From NCBI RefSeq assembly GCF_005116465.1, contig NZ_SWBM01000005.1, positions 225,703 to 289,702 on the forward strand: a stretch of DNA of 64,000 nt, written 5' to 3'. Shown here piece by piece: positions 1 through 8,917 of this stretch. The translations under genes were made by a program, and so were the position numbers. The stretch is from Robertmurraya kyonggiensis (lineage in GTDB: Bacteria > Bacillota > Bacilli > Bacillales > Cytobacillaceae). Each line of letters starts with the position of its first letter. Position 1 is the stretch's first letter. Below the pieces are notes generated by a model. That model saw only the letters and a program-made list of their open reading frames with translations, made no database searches and had not been told where the DNA came from.

Positions 1-1
1 A

Positions 2-865
2 GTTGTGCCACGCTCTGTATTACTAGAGGAAGCAAGTCAAGCAGATGCGTTATTGACCATGCTTTCTGACCAAGTGAACGAAGAGTTATTTTCGGTGAGC
101 ACGAAGCTAAAAATTGTTACAAATCTAGCAGTGGGCTTTGATAATATTGACCTCGCAGCAGCATCTGCTCATGGTGTAGCGATATGCAATACACCAGACG
201 TTTTAACAGATGCTACGGCCGACTTAACATTCGCCTTATTGATGGCCACTGCAAGAAGAATTGTAGAGGCTGCTGAGTTTGTAAAAGAAGGAAATTGGAA
301 AAGCTGGAGTCCTCTTTTACTAGCTGGACATGATATTCATCATAAGACAATTGGGATTGTCGGAATGGGAAGCATTGGGGCTGCAGTTGCGAAAAGAGCC
401 GTGGGCTTTGACATGAAGGTACTTTACCATAATCGTTCTAGAAAAGTAGAGCTAGAGTCACAATTAGGGGCCACTTATTGCTCGTTTGACGAGTTAGTTG
501 AACAAGCAGATTTTATTGTCTGCTTAACTCCGCTGACACCAGAAACAAGAAATCTGTTTACTCGAGATGTCTTTAAACGGATGAAAAACGATGTTGTTTT
601 CATAAATGCTTCTCGTGGACCTGTTGTGAATGAACAGGAACTTTATGATGCTCTAGTGGCGGGCGATATTGCCGCAGCGGGATTAGATGTGTTTGACAAA
701 GAACCAATTGACAAAACCCATCCGCTATTAAGATTGTCGAACGTCGTTGCCCTTCCACACATCGGAAGTGCTTCTATTGATACGCGAATGAATATGATGA
801 GGCTTTGTGTTGAAAACATCGATGCTGTTTTGTCTGGGAAAGAGCCGAAGACACTGGTGAAATAA
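2..865 (+). CDS. 2-hydroxyacid dehydrogenase (D-glycerate dehydrogenase/glyoxylate reductase type), 5' end outside window
   Basis: NAD(P)-dependent D-isomer-specific 2-hydroxyacid dehydrogenase, expected to interconvert a 2-oxoacid such as glyoxylate or hydroxypyruvate and its D-hydroxyacid in the cytosol. The frame is open to the left edge. The visible 287 residues begin inside the N-terminal substrate domain, so about 30 residues are missing and the GTG at 5 is probably internal. Visible family marks are the Rossmann motif VGMGSIG, the segment INASRGPVVNE carrying the conserved Arg, the Glu of DKEPI and the catalytic His in LPHIGSAS. A hairpin terminator follows. The exact substrate cannot be told from sequence. 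Confidence 0.88.
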   Translation, partial: VVPRSVLLEEASQADALLTMLSDQVNEELFSVSTKLKIVTNLAVGFDNIDLAAASAHGVAICNTPDVLTDATADLTFALLMATARRIVEAAEFVKEGNWKSWSPLLLAGHDIHHKTIGIVGMGSIGAAVAKRAVGFDMKVLYHNRSRKVELESQLGATYCSFDELVEQADFIVCLTPLTPETRNLFTRDVFKRMKNDVVFINASRGPVVNEQELYDALVAGDIAAAGLDVFDKEPIDKTHPLLRLSNVVALPHIGSASIDTRMNMMRLCVENIDAVLSGKEPKTLVK

Positions 866-875
866 TAATTTAGAT

Positions 876-908
876 GGGGATAACTTTCCGAAGTTATCCT
901 CATTTTTT
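876..908 (+). terminator. Rho-independent terminator of the dehydrogenase gene
   Basis: A 9-bp stem (GGATAACTT at 878-886 with AAGTTATCC at 891-899) closes a 4-nt TCCG loop and is followed by TCATTTTTTT. It lies 13 bases after the stop codon. Confidence 0.85.
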
Positions 909-1165
909 TATAACTAGACGAGTTACCCACAACCATTACGAACTGTGAATAATTTTTCCCCGAAATGTAATCAAATAAGTTAGAATATTATTTATAAAAA
1001 GAAAATAAAAACATCTATGGAGGTATGAAACATAAGGGATTAAGCGATTACATAATTGCTTTCATATGGAAAATGTCTATTGTAAAAAAAGCTAACACAC
1101 TCTATAATGTCTACTATGAGAAAACAGTTGTTTTTCTAGAGAGAACACAACAAGGAGGGATCGAG
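909..1165. other. hom upstream region
   Basis: About 250 AT-rich bases precede the threonine operon. I looked for a T-box (antiterminator core GGTGG-ACC and a leader terminator) and found none. The hom frame stays open back to an ATG at 1025, but that ATG abuts its GGAGGT with no spacing, so I treat this stretch as untranslated. No promoter stands out strongly enough to call. Confidence 0.4.
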
Positions 1166-2464
1166 ATGGAAGCTATATCAATCGGGTTATTAGGGCTCGG
1201 GACGGTTGGAACAGGAGTAGTAAAAATTATTGAAGATCATCAAGATAAGCTTATGCACCAAATTGGCTGTCCGATTAAAATAAATAAGGTTCTTGTGAAA
1301 GATTTAACGAAGGAAAGAGCTGTAAAGATTGCCCCAGAGATGCTGACAACAAATGCCAAGGATGTAATCGACAATCCAGAAATTGATGTCATTATTGAAG
1401 TCATGGGTGGCGTTGACGAGACAAGAAACTACCTTTTACAAGCGCTCAAAAATAAAAAGCATGTTGTCACGGCGAACAAAGACTTAATGGCTCTGTACGG
1501 CTCTGAGCTTCTGTCTGTTGCTATAGAAAATAGCTGCGATCTTTTCTATGAGGCAAGTGTGGCTGGCGGTATTCCTATTTTAAGAAGCTTAGTGGACGGA
1601 TTATCCTCTGATCATATTACGAAAATGATGGGGATTGTGAACGGTACAACAAACTTCATCCTGACAAAGATGACTAAGCAAGGCAGTGCTTACGAAGAAG
1701 TGTTGAAAGAAGCGCAGAGATTGGGCTATGCAGAAACAGATCCAACCTCTGACGTAGAAGGGCTAGACGCTGCAAGAAAAATGGTGATATTAGCAACCCT
1801 CGGTTTTTCCATGAAAATTGATTTAGATGATGTAAGAGTACAAGGAATCACAAATATTTCGGAAGAAGACCTTCAATATGCCAAGCAGCTTGGGTATACG
1901 ATGAAGCTTATCGGAATGGCGCAAATCGAGGATGATAAGGTGGAGGTTAGCGTTCAGCCGACGCTCTTGGGGGAAACACACCCGTTAGCGGCTGTGAATA
2001 ATGAATATAATGCCGTTTATGTATACGGAGAAGCAGTTGGCGAAACGATGTTTTATGGTCCAGGAGCGGGCAGCCTGCCAACAGCGACTTCTATTGTGTC
2101 TGACCTTGTCGTTGTGCTGAAGAACTTGGTATTAGGGGTCAATGGAAAAAGTATCATTTCCCCGCAATTTGAAAAACGGATGAAAGAGCCGAATGAAATA
2201 CGTTCGAAATATTTCTTGAGACTGCACGTAATCGACGAGGTAGGCGTCTTTGCAAACATTACCTCCATTTTTACCAATCATGGAGTTAGCTTTGAAAAAA
2301 TTCTACAGCTTCCTGTGAAGGAAAAAGGACTTTCAGAGCTTGTTGTTGTCACACATAGTACGTCTTTAAAAGACTATGAAGAAATCTTAGTAGAATTAGA
2401 AGATTTATCATCTGTTCATCATATCAAGAGTTCATATCGAGTAGAAGGGAATGGCCATTCATGA
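1166..2464 (+). CDS. hom: homoserine dehydrogenase
   Basis: Reduces L-aspartate semialdehyde to L-homoserine with NAD(P)H, the branch point to threonine and methionine. The 432-residue product has the N-terminal Rossmann motif [11 protein letters not shown], the catalytic-domain segment [14 protein letters not shown] with [18 protein letters not shown], and a C-terminal ACT domain (from about residue 350, [19 protein letters not shown]) for end-product feedback. The ATG at 1166 has AAGGAGGGAT at proper spacing. The longer frame from 1025 would add 47 residues unlike the family. Its stop overlaps the thrC start by 4 bases, indicating translational coupling in hom-thrC-thrB. Confidence 0.96.
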   Translation: MEAISIGLLGLGTVGTGVVKIIEDHQDKLMHQIGCPIKINKVLVKDLTKERAVKIAPEMLTTNAKDVIDNPEIDVIIEVMGGVDETRNYLLQALKNKKHVVTANKDLMALYGSELLSVAIENSCDLFYEASVAGGIPILRSLVDGLSSDHITKMMGIVNGTTNFILTKMTKQGSAYEEVLKEAQRLGYAETDPTSDVEGLDAARKMVILATLGFSMKIDLDDVRVQGITNISEEDLQYAKQLGYTMKLIGMAQIEDDKVEVSVQPTLLGETHPLAAVNNEYNAVYVYGEAVGETMFYGPGAGSLPTATSIVSDLVVVLKNLVLGVNGKSIISPQFEKRMKEPNEIRSKYFLRLHVIDEVGVFANITSIFTNHGVSFEKILQLPVKEKGLSELVVVTHSTSLKDYEEILVELEDLSSVHHIKSSYRVEGNGHS

Positions 2465-3525
2465 GATGGAACGGGTTACTAGACGCCTATAAAGAATTCT
2501 TACCAATCAATGAGAATACACCGAAGCTTACATTAAATGAAGGAAATACACCCCTTATCAAATTAGATAGACTCTCTGAGGAGTGGGGCGTCGAGCTTTA
2601 TGTGAAAACAGAAGGAACAAATCCAACCGGTTCTTTTAAGGACCGAGGTATGGTGATGGCTGTAGCGAAAGCGAAAGAGGAAGGAAGTGACACAGTGATC
2701 TGCGCTTCCACTGGTAATACCTCAGCAGCTGCAGCGGCTTATGCTGCAAGAGCAGGAATGAGATGTATTGTCGTTATTCCTGAAGGAAAAATCGCGATGG
2801 GAAAGCTTGCTCAAGCGGTGATGTATGGAGCTGAGATTATTTCCATTGAAGGGAACTTTGATGAAGCCTTAAAAATGGTTCGCAATATTAGTGAGAAAGA
2901 GCCTGTAACGCTTGTGAACTCTGTAAATCCATATCGTCTAGAAGGTCAGAAGACAGGAGCTTTCGAAATTTGTGACCAACTAGGAGGGAAGGCTCCAGAT
3001 ATTCTAGCAATTCCAGTCGGAAATGCAGGGAATATTAGTGCCTACTGGAAAGGCTTTAAAGAATATCATGAGGCGAAGAATACAGGCTTGCCAAAAGTTC
3101 ATGGATTTGAAGCAGCAGGAGCAGCAGCGATTGTCCATAACCGTGTCTTTGAAAATCCTGAGACGATTGCGACAGCGATTCGCATCGGAAACCCTGCAAG
3201 CTGGCATTTAGCCGTTGCCGCTGCAGAAGAGTCGCAAGGAATTATCGATGAAGTAACCGATGATGAAATTATCGCAGCTTATAAGAAGATTGCTAGCTCA
3301 GAAGGTATTTTTGCAGAACCAGGTTCTTGTGCTTCCATAGCGGGTGTCTATAAGCATATTCAAAACGGAAAAATTGCAAAGGGTACTAAAATCGTTGCGA
3401 TTTTAACAGGGAATGGTTTGAAGGATCCGAATACTGCAATTGATTACAGTTCGATTAAGCCTGTTCTCCTTCCAAATGATGAGAAGGCGGTTGCTGAGCA
3501 TATTCGTGGAGTTGTTCACTCATGA
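2461..3525 (+). CDS. thrC: threonine synthase
   Basis: PLP enzyme that converts O-phospho-L-homoserine to L-threonine, the last step of threonine synthesis. The 354-residue product carries the PLP-lysine segment [12 protein letters not shown] (Lys near residue 60), the Ser/Thr-rich [16 protein letters not shown] loop and the phosphate-binding PVGNAGN glycine loop, all typical of fold-type II threonine synthases of Bacillus length. Its ATG overlaps the hom stop (ATGA), and its own stop overlaps the thrB start in the same way, so the three genes form one coupled operon. Confidence 0.96.
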   Translation: MRWNGLLDAYKEFLPINENTPKLTLNEGNTPLIKLDRLSEEWGVELYVKTEGTNPTGSFKDRGMVMAVAKAKEEGSDTVICASTGNTSAAAAAYAARAGMRCIVVIPEGKIAMGKLAQAVMYGAEIISIEGNFDEALKMVRNISEKEPVTLVNSVNPYRLEGQKTGAFEICDQLGGKAPDILAIPVGNAGNISAYWKGFKEYHEAKNTGLPKVHGFEAAGAAAIVHNRVFENPETIATAIRIGNPASWHLAVAAAEESQGIIDEVTDDEIIAAYKKIASSEGIFAEPGSCASIAGVYKHIQNGKIAKGTKIVAILTGNGLKDPNTAIDYSSIKPVLLPNDEKAVAEHIRGVVHS

Positions 3526-4433
3526 AGGAAGGGGACATGCTAACAATTCAAGTCCCTGGAAGCACAGCGAACCTAGGTCCTGGCTTTGATTCAATGGGCT
3601 TGGCACTAAACCTTTATTTACGTTTGGACGTAGAAAAATCGGACACTTGGAAAATTGTTATGGAATCAAGGGAGTTAGAGATTTTTCCAAAAGATGAGTC
3701 CAATTATATTGTACAAGTTGCTCTGCAAACAGCGGCGAAATATCAAAAAACGCTTCCTTGTTGTACGATTAAAATGTACAGCGAAATACCGTTAGCAAGG
3801 GGGCTAGGCTCGAGTGCAGCAGCGATTATTGCTGGAATTGAGCTAGCCGATGTTGTGGGAGAGTTAAATTTAACTGTGGATGAAAAGTTTTTGATTGCTG
3901 CTGAGCTAGAAGGACATCCTGATAATGTCGGTGCCTCTCTTTTTGGAGGATTGGTCATCGGCAGTCAACGAGAGACTGGTGTCGATGCAGTTGTCTGTCG
4001 TGACCTACAGTTTGACTTAGTGGCGGTTGTTCCAAAGGAAGAGTTACTCACAAAGGATTCACGCAATGTATTGCCATTGGAATTGCCTTTTGCCGATGCA
4101 GTTCGTGCAGGAGCAGTTGGGAATGTACTGGTAGCTGCTTTGCTTAGAGAAGATTATTTTTTAGCAGGGAAAATGATGAGGCAGGACCGTTTTCATCAGC
4201 CCTATCGTAAAAAGCTTGTCCCTCATTTACAAGAGATCGAGGATGTGGCCTATGATGCTGGTGCATTTGGGGTAGCTTTGAGTGGAGCAGGTCCAACAGT
4301 GCTTTGTTTCTGTGAAAAGGGTCAAGGCGAGGAGCTACAAGAAAAACTGGAGGGCAAGTATCCAGAAATGACCTGTCATCAATTGAGAATTGATCAGGTC
4401 GGTAGCTCAGTCCAGATTCAGAAATATGTGTGA
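3522..4433 (+). CDS. thrB: homoserine kinase
   Basis: GHMP-family kinase that phosphorylates L-homoserine with ATP to make the thrC substrate. The 303-residue product has the three GHMP motifs: N-terminal [16 protein letters not shown], the ATP-binding loop [13 protein letters not shown], and C-terminal [12 protein letters not shown]. The start at 3522 overlaps the thrC stop by 4 bases. An in-frame ATG at 3537, preceded by AAGGAAGGGG, would give 298 residues and has the better ribosome binding site; the B. subtilis protein, as I recall it, also carries a short leader of this type, so either is possible. Last gene of the operon. Confidence 0.95.
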   Translation: MKEGDMLTIQVPGSTANLGPGFDSMGLALNLYLRLDVEKSDTWKIVMESRELEIFPKDESNYIVQVALQTAAKYQKTLPCCTIKMYSEIPLARGLGSSAAAIIAGIELADVVGELNLTVDEKFLIAAELEGHPDNVGASLFGGLVIGSQRETGVDAVVCRDLQFDLVAVVPKEELLTKDSRNVLPLELPFADAVRAGAVGNVLVAALLREDYFLAGKMMRQDRFHQPYRKKLVPHLQEIEDVAYDAGAFGVALSGAGPTVLCFCEKGQGEELQEKLEGKYPEMTCHQLRIDQVGSSVQIQKYV

Positions 4434-4459
4434 CTATTTACAATGTATGAAGATAATCT

Positions 4460-4516
4460 AAAAAACGAACAAAGTTAATAACATTAGGTAACTAAGAATC
4501 ATAATGTTCGTTTTTT
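4460..4516 (+). terminator. Terminator after thrB
   Basis: A 12-bp perfect inverted repeat (4460-4471 with 4505-4516) ends in TTTTTT on the plus strand. The loop is long at 33 nt, so efficiency is uncertain. It sits 27 bases after the thrB stop. Confidence 0.6.
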
Positions 4517-4550
4517 AATTGAAGTGAGCCATTATGAAATTAATGCAAAC

Positions 4551-4584
4551 AAAAAGCGATTTCGCTCTGGCGAGATCGCTTTTT
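4551..4584 (-). terminator. Terminator of yutI
   Basis: A 15-bp stem (4551-4565 with 4570-4584, one G-U wobble) with a tight loop; on the minus strand it is followed by a T-run. It directly follows the yutI stop codon. Confidence 0.85.
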
Positions 4585-4595
4585 AAAATTTCATT

Positions 4596-4829
4596 TTAGA
4601 ATACTTGTTCAACTTCTACTACGCCAGGAACCTCTTCTAGAAGGGCACGTTCAATACCAGCTTTTAGGGTGATAGTTGAACTTGGGCATGAACCGCAAGC
4701 ACCTAATAAACGTAATTTCACAATACCGTCTTCTACATCAACTAATTCACAGTCTCCTCCGTCACGAAGAAGGAATGGACGTAATTTATCTAGTACATCT
4801 TGAACTTGTTCTAACATTTGCTCTGCCAT
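4596..4829 (-). CDS. yutI: NifU-like iron-sulfur scaffold/carrier protein
   Basis: Small Nfu-type protein (77 residues) that binds and delivers iron-sulfur clusters. It is a single NifU C-terminal domain with the family signature [15 protein letters not shown] and the cluster-ligating CGSCPSS (two Cys separated by two residues). The ATG at 4829 is preceded on the minus strand by GAAAGGAGCGATTAAG. An upstream in-frame codon at 4871 would add 14 residues and has no ribosome binding site. It is a monocistronic gene with its own terminator, in a neighbourhood rich in Fe-S and flavin redox genes (YutM, YumC, YutJ). Confidence 0.92.
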   Translation of the reverse strand: MAEQMLEQVQDVLDKLRPFLLRDGGDCELVDVEDGIVKLRLLGACGSCPSSTITLKAGIERALLEEVPGVVEVEQVF

Positions 4830-5006
4830 CTTAATCGCTCCTTTCTTAATACTTATTATAATGTCTTCCATTTGAAAAATCTATCTAAATGCATGAAATC
4901 CAATATTCTACATTTTAGGAGAATTCTCTTTTAGTTTGCCGTTTTCTCATTTCTAAATACTGGTTCCTTCGTGTACAATGAAAATAAGAAGCAGGGGGGA
5001 AGAATC

Positions 5007-5333
5007 ATGACAAAAAAAGAAGTTGAAATTTCCGTTTATGGTGCAGAACAGCTTTGTCCTAGTTGTATCAATCTACCGTCTTCTAAGGAAACCTATGAGT
5101 GGTTGGAAGCAGCGGTAAGCAGAAAATTCCCGAATCAATCTTTCAAAATTTCATATGTGGATATCCATAATCCGCCGAGTGAAGATAAACAAAAAGATTT
5201 TGCTCAAAGAGTCATTGAAGAGGATATGTTTTATCCTGTTGTATTAGTCGAAGATGAAGTGGTTGGAGAAGGAAACCCTCGATTAAAAACTATTTTTGCA
5301 GAGTTAGAAAAATACGGCTACGAAGCTGAATGA
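5007..5333 (+). CDS. yuzD: YuzD family protein (DUF1462)
   Basis: A 108-residue cytosolic protein of the YuzD/DUF1462 family, small and thioredoxin-like in layout. It has a near-N-terminal CPSC pair (YGAEQLCPSCINLPSSKETYEW) and a later MFYPVVLVEDEVVGEG segment resembling the cis-Pro region of thioredoxin folds. Function is not established; a role in thiol redox or Fe-S handling is inference from the CxxC pair and the adjacent yutI. The ATG at 5007 has GCAGGGGGGAAG upstream. An in-frame codon at 4971 lacks such a site. Confidence 0.85.
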   Translation: MTKKEVEISVYGAEQLCPSCINLPSSKETYEWLEAAVSRKFPNQSFKISYVDIHNPPSEDKQKDFAQRVIEEDMFYPVVLVEDEVVGEGNPRLKTIFAELEKYGYEAE

Positions 5334-5340
5334 AAATAAA

Positions 5341-5385
5341 AAGCGTTGTTCCCACTCTAGATGGAAACAGCGCTAATTTTTTATA
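5341..5385 (+). terminator. Weak hairpin after yuzD
   Basis: An imperfect inverted repeat, AGCGTTGTTCC with GGAAACAGCGCT, is followed by AATTTTTTA eight bases after the yuzD stop. The stem has internal mismatches, so this is a tentative terminator. Confidence 0.5.
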
Positions 5386-5417
5386 GATTAAGTAAATATA
5401 ATTCTCTACTTTGAGAA

Positions 5418-5594
5418 TTGTCTAGCTCCAGCGCCTATCGCCTAGCAAACTTCGGGTCACCAGGTAAAAATTGAAGTGCATTTTTACTCCCTACGATAAG
5501 TCAACTAGGAATTGCTTACGCAATTCCAGTTTCCTTTTATCTCAGTCGATGCCCCTCCAGTTTGTACGGCGATGACCAAGGCGCTTCCGCTTTT
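5418..5594. repeat. Dispersed repeat, family A copy 1 (TAGCTCCAGCGCC ... AAGGCGCTTCCGCTTTT)
   Basis: The block begins TCTAGCTCCAGCGCCTA and ends CCAAGGCGCTTCCGCTTTT. Its ends can pair (AGCGCC with GGCGCT), and an internal hairpin (GGAATTGC with GCAATTCC) lies near 5510. A second copy with the same ends but different interior is at 56736-56860. It fills the convergent gap between yuzD and yutJ, touching the yutJ stop. From memory, similar elements are common between genes in Bacillaceae; what they do is not known to me. Confidence 0.75.
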
Positions 5595-5595
5595 C

Positions 5596-6663
5596 TTATC
5601 CATTATGATATTTATACATCCACAAGATACCGGATTTCAGTAATCGTGCAACACGGCCAGTAATTGGTCGTTCTGCTACTAGACCAAAGCCATGTTTTTT
5701 TCCTAAGGAACCAAGAATGCCTTTTAGTTTAATTGTTGGCAACGATTCTGGAAGCTCTTCATTCTTCCATCTTTTCAACAGGATATCCACAATTTGCTCA
5801 GCCTGTCCTTCTGCAAGTTGGGCACTAGGAGCATGTGGTAGGCTTGCACAATCCCCCACGACATAAACGTGTTCATCTCCAGGAATGTTATGGTGAAGTG
5901 TCAAAACAATGCGATCTTGTTTATCCTTTTCCACATCCATGTTACGAACGACTTCAATTGGTTGAATTCCAGCTGTCCAAACAATAATATCGCTATAGAT
6001 AGGCTCGTTATGGTTATAGAGAGTATTCTCTTCTACTCTAGTAATATTCGAATTGTTGATAATCTCTACATTGTGATTATCAAACCAATTTTCTACATAC
6101 GTACTTAGTCGGACTGGGAATGCTGAAAGAATGTAGTTGCCTCGATCAAAAAGCTTAATCTTCAGGTCTGGACGACTTTCATTCAGTTCACTCGCTAATT
6201 CAACACCGCTTAATCCTGCACCTACAATGCTAACGACAGATTCAGGCGGTAGATTATTTAATGCTTGATAAGTTTTTCTAGATTTTTCAATAGATTGAAT
6301 GCTATATGTGTGTTCCTTTGCACCAGGAACATTGTGGTATTTATCCTCACAGCCTAATCCAATAATCAAATCATCATAAGTAAGTGAATCGGCGTCCTTT
6401 AGGACAATTCTTTTCTCTTTAATATTGATTTCAGTTACTTCCCCATATTGAATTGTTAATCTAGGATGCTCAGGGAAAGGAACGCGAACATGTTGATCGG
6501 AAATAGTCCCTGCGGCTAATGCGTAGTATTCAGTCTTTAGACAGTGGTAAGGAGTTCGGTCTACTAAAGTGATGGATACGTCTTCTGGGAGTTCATTCGG
6601 TAAGAGACGAGAAAGGACTCTCATTCCTCCATATCCTCCACCTAAAATAACTAGATTTTTCAT
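5596..6663 (-). CDS. yutJ: NAD(P)/FAD-dependent oxidoreductase, NDH-2-like (YutJ)
   Basis: Type-II NADH dehydrogenase-like flavoprotein of 355 residues. The N-terminal FAD motif ILGGGYGGMRV is followed by a central NAD-binding motif SIVGAGLSGVELASEL near residue 150, the FAD-contacting YVVGDCASLPH near residue 265 and AQLAEGQAEQ. It is probably membrane-associated and passes electrons to quinone, but no biochemical proof follows from sequence alone. Start ATG at 6663 has AAAGGGGATATCC upstream. It diverges from yuzB, as I recall for B. subtilis yutJ. A 15-bp motif in its promoter region recurs upstream of the second NDH-2 gene at 10293. Confidence 0.85.
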   Translation of the reverse strand: MKNLVILGGGYGGMRVLSRLLPNELPEDVSITLVDRTPYHCLKTEYYALAAGTISDQHVRVPFPEHPRLTIQYGEVTEINIKEKRIVLKDADSLTYDDLIIGLGCEDKYHNVPGAKEHTYSIQSIEKSRKTYQALNNLPPESVVSIVGAGLSGVELASELNESRPDLKIKLFDRGNYILSAFPVRLSTYVENWFDNHNVEIINNSNITRVEENTLYNHNEPIYSDIIVWTAGIQPIEVVRNMDVEKDKQDRIVLTLHHNIPGDEHVYVVGDCASLPHAPSAQLAEGQAEQIVDILLKRWKNEELPESLPTIKLKGILGSLGKKHGFGLVAERPITGRVARLLKSGILWMYKYHNG

Positions 6664-6783
6664 TTTTGGATATCCCCTTTGTGCAGCTCTATTAGATGAA
6701 AAAATCTTCTCTCTATATTTAAGGAAAACGCTTTAAAGTCATTCAAAGTATATCGAAATTGTGACAAAATCACAACATATTCT

Positions 6784-6798
6784 TGACAAAATTTCGAC
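6784..6798 (+). promoter_or_regulatory. Motif TGACAAAATTTCGAC shared with the ndh promoter region
   Basis: TGACAAAATTTCGAC lies in the yutJ-yuzB divergent gap and matches 14 of 15 bases with 10140-10154 upstream of the NADH dehydrogenase gene. Just upstream at 6759-6775 is the palindrome TTGTGA-CAAAA-TCACAA, which resembles Rex or Fnr half-sites but with 5 instead of 6 spacer bases. Assignment to a regulator is inference. Confidence 0.4.
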
Positions 6799-6887
6799 TA
6801 TTTGGCGATTTTTGCTCTTGCCAATATTTTTAATCTTGATATATGATGGATTTCATGATGCGTTATTTTGTTAAGAGGTGAAAGGTA

Positions 6888-7127
6888 ATGCTTAGGCCGG
6901 TTATCGAATTTTGCATTAGCAATCTTGCTAGTGGTTCTCATAAAGCAATGGAAAAACTCCAGAGGGATCCGAACCTTGATATTATTGAATATGGCTGCTT
7001 AAGCTATTGTGGAAAATGTTCTGCAACCTTATATGCCCTAGTTGAAGGGGAAGTGGTGACGGGCGAAACACCCGACGATTTAGTAGAGAAAATCTATCAA
7101 CGCATTGATGAACATCATGTGTATTAA
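6888..7127 (+). CDS. yuzB: YuzB family protein (DUF1450)
   Basis: A 79-residue protein of the YuzB/DUF1450 family. Four cysteines are visible: one near the N terminus (IEFCISNL) and a cluster YGCLSYCGKCS, which could form a metal or Fe-S site or a disulfide; this is inference because no function is established. The start at 6888 has AAGAGGTGAAAGGTA upstream. It is divergent from the NDH-2-like yutJ, a pairing that suggests a shared redox theme. Confidence 0.88.
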   Translation: MLRPVIEFCISNLASGSHKAMEKLQRDPNLDIIEYGCLSYCGKCSATLYALVEGEVVTGETPDDLVEKIYQRIDEHHVY

Positions 7128-7420
7128 ATAACTCTGTTAAGGTTTGGTGTTGAATTTATTGCATTGGAAAATAGGCGGAAAACTCCGGATAAATCAAGAA
7201 ACTCCCCAATTTCCCTATCAATAAGCGAAATTTTTCCAGTTAAGCTAAATATTTTTGATGATTTTAAGGCCTTTAAGGTCAATTAGCGGAAAATCTCCGC
7301 CTATTTCACCTAATATTCATGGATTTTTCAAAATAAACGGATTTTCTCCGGTTATGTGGGAATACCTATCGAAAATCAAAAAATCAGCAATGAATAATAA
7401 CAGAGCCGTTAAATAAAAAA
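7128..7420. repeat. Gene-free stretch with four degenerate GCGGAAA...TCCG repeats
   Basis: No credible ORF. Four related units occur, with their (G/A)CG core at 7175, 7225, 7286 and 7337, spaced 50, 61 and 51 bases. Most read AATNRGCGGAAAA-TCTCCGG, and each is a potential small hairpin. The first and third contain a perfect 11-bp inverted pair (AAATAGGCGGA at 7169-7179, TCCGCCTATTT at 7296-7306). The spacing resembles the 52-bp repeats at 28723, 36657 and 63780. Confidence 0.65.
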
Positions 7421-7444
7421 AGAAATTGGCTCAGGCCAATTTCT
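7411..7444 (-). terminator. Terminator of the DUF2225 gene, overlapping its stop codon
   Basis: A perfect 10-bp stem (7421-7430 with 7435-7444) around a TCAG loop, followed on the minus strand by TTTTTTATTT. The stem already begins inside the stop codon. Confidence 0.88.
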
Positions 7445-8141
7445 AGTTCGTTTTCTGCATTTCTTTAATTTCGTGCCAGCGATCCTTTGCCATTTCGATA
7501 GTGGCAGTTTCGGTGGTACTCTTTTGCTTTTCGATTACTTTTGAAAAATATTTGATCGCTTGAGGAATGTTATCAGTTCTTCTCGATAATTCACCGATTA
7601 AGTAGAGAAGACGAACTTCTGATACTTGCGTTCCTTTATAATCATCGGTCATGTAGGAATCCATGTACTCCTGCAAAGCTAAATTTGTAAATCTCCGTTC
7701 TTGCTCCTGATTTTCTAATCCTCGATAGAGCCATCCGAGACGCATATACAAACCAGATAAATTAATATGTTTTTCCTTTTTTAAAGTTCCACAATAAGCG
7801 GCAAGCTTGTAAGTTTGAATAGCTGTTTGGATCGTCCGTTCTTGACCAAAATCCTGAGGAACCCACTGATCGCAAACTTTCTTCGTAATCTCATTTTTAC
7901 TATCTGGTGAAAAAATAGGCAGAAAATCTTCAGAAAATGAAAATCCACAATGTGGACAAACTTTTACATAGTATAAAAGAGGATTCGCTTCTTCAGAAGC
8001 ATAGCTTGGACAAAAATCCGTATCATATTCGGTTACTTTTACAAAGCGAGAGCGCACCTTTTTCGAGGTAAATGTCTTTTTACACATAAGGCATTCAAAT
8101 TTTTTATCGTAAAGAGGGAGTAATTCTGTCACTTTTTTCAC
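7443..8141 (-). CDS. DUF2225 family protein
   Basis: A 232-residue cytosolic protein of the DUF2225 family. The N-terminal third has two CxxC pairs, ECLMCKKTF near residue 17 and VCPHCGFSF near residue 62, with a further Cys in DTDFCPSY, suggesting a zinc ribbon. The C-terminal part (about 100-225) is helical with TPR-like spacing (YMRLGWLYRGLENQEQE, YLIGELSRRTDNIPQAIKYF). It may act as a scaffold; the function is unknown. The start ATG at 8141 lies after a plain GTAGGTGAAAAAAG. Single-gene unit with its own terminator. Confidence 0.85.
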   Translation of the reverse strand: MKKVTELLPLYDKKFECLMCKKTFTSKKVRSRFVKVTEYDTDFCPSYASEEANPLLYYVKVCPHCGFSFSEDFLPIFSPDSKNEITKKVCDQWVPQDFGQERTIQTAIQTYKLAAYCGTLKKEKHINLSGLYMRLGWLYRGLENQEQERRFTNLALQEYMDSYMTDDYKGTQVSEVRLLYLIGELSRRTDNIPQAIKYFSKVIEKQKSTTETATIEMAKDRWHEIKEMQKTN

Positions 8142-8324
8142 CTACTTTCGTATTGAGTATAAGTTTTAGTTAAATTTCATTATACAGCAATTGTTATGAA
8201 CAAAGTACCGATTGAGAGGATTTGTCCAAAGAAATCGAATTAATGAAGCAGTCTAGTTGAGGAAAGGTTCATTGCTGTATATACTATAAGTAAGATCAAA
8301 TCCTAAAAATTAGGAGGGAATACA
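8142..8324. other. Divergent promoter region, DUF2225 gene / yutM
   Basis: 183 bases hold the start signals of two divergent genes. The only clear element is AAATTAGGAGGGAATACA, the ribosome binding site of yutM. TATACTATAAGTAAG near 8278 could be a -10 region for yutM, without a convincing -35. Confidence 0.35.
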
Positions 8325-8684
8325 ATGGATATTGTAACAATTACAGAAGCTGCTGCTTTGCAGATAAAAGATATGATGAAAGAAAACGAAGAAGAGAGTG
8401 CATTCTTACGAGTGGCGATCCAAGGTGGAGGCTGTAGTGGCCTTTCTTATGGAATGGGCTTTGCTCATGAAGTAGAAGAAGGAGATACTCAATTTGAACA
8501 GCATGGAATCAATGTTCTTGTTGATAAGGATAGTGCTGCAGCCCTAAAAGGAACAAAAATCGACTACAAGCAATCGCTCATGGGCGGTGGATTCACAATC
8601 GATAATCCAAATGCCATTGCTTCTTGTGGATGCGGTTCATCATTTAGAACGGCTAAAGATGCTGGTACACCAGAGACTTGTTAA
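8325..8684 (+). CDS. yutM: A-type iron-sulfur carrier, HesB/IscA/ErpA family
   Basis: Fe-S cluster assembly accessory protein (119 residues) that receives clusters from the SUF scaffold and passes them to target enzymes. The three ligand cysteines are visible: GGGCSGLSYGM near residue 37 and the C-terminal CGCGSSF near residue 104, in the family order C-x(n)-C-x-C. The start has a strong ATTAGGAGGGAATACA site. It stands alone, followed immediately by a repeat element and then the terminator shared with yumC. Confidence 0.93.
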   Translation: MDIVTITEAAALQIKDMMKENEEESAFLRVAIQGGGCSGLSYGMGFAHEVEEGDTQFEQHGINVLVDKDSAAALKGTKIDYKQSLMGGGFTIDNPNAIASCGCGSSFRTAKDAGTPETC

Positions 8685-8688
8685 ATAG

Positions 8689-8850
8689 AAGGCTCTTTTC
8701 GCAAAAATTATTACTGTTAGATAATTTTTGATTGGATGAATAGCAAGTAATATGATCTTTTAATAATAAGGTAGCGAAAAGTGCTGTGCACAAATAATTT
8801 GTAGCAATAAACCACGTAAGAGGTGTAAATGTCGGCCTTAGGACATTTAC
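8689..8850 (+). repeat. Dispersed two-hairpin repeat, family B copy 1
   Basis: Starts 5 bases after the yutM stop. The 5' hairpin pairs GGCTCTTTTCGC (from 8691) with GCGAAAAGTGCT (near 8773). The 3' hairpin pairs GTAAATGTC (8825-8833) with GACATTTAC (8842-8850) around GGCCTTAG. Copy 2 at 26512-26686 shares the same beginning, the middle -GAAAAG-GCT----CACA and a CGGCC hairpin at the end. It is transcribed as the 3' end of yutM if no terminator precedes it. Confidence 0.7.
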
Positions 8851-8883
8851 GAAAAACAAGTACAAAAACAAAACAGAATTAGA

Positions 8884-8911
8884 AAAAGCAAAGCCCCGCG
8901 GCTTTGCTTTT
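8884..8911 (-). terminator. Terminator of yumC (also placed to stop yutM)
   Basis: A perfect 12-bp stem (8884-8895 with 8900-8911) around a CCGC loop with T/A runs on both sides, so it can work in both directions. Confidence 0.9.
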
Positions 8912-8917
8912 CTTATA

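Noticed and set aside
1025..1165. N-terminal extension of homoserine dehydrogenase from ATG 1025
   Set aside because: The GGAGGT touches that ATG, the 47 residues are unlike the family, and ATG 1166 has an ideal ribosome binding site and gives the normal Rossmann N terminus.
909..1165. T-box leader for the threonine operon
   Set aside because: No antiterminator core, no specifier-loop structure and no leader terminator could be found.
6759..6775. Rex operator upstream of yutJ/yuzB
   Set aside because: TTGTGA and TCACAA are both perfect but are separated by 5 rather than 6 bases, so I did not call a Rex site and only mention the similarity.
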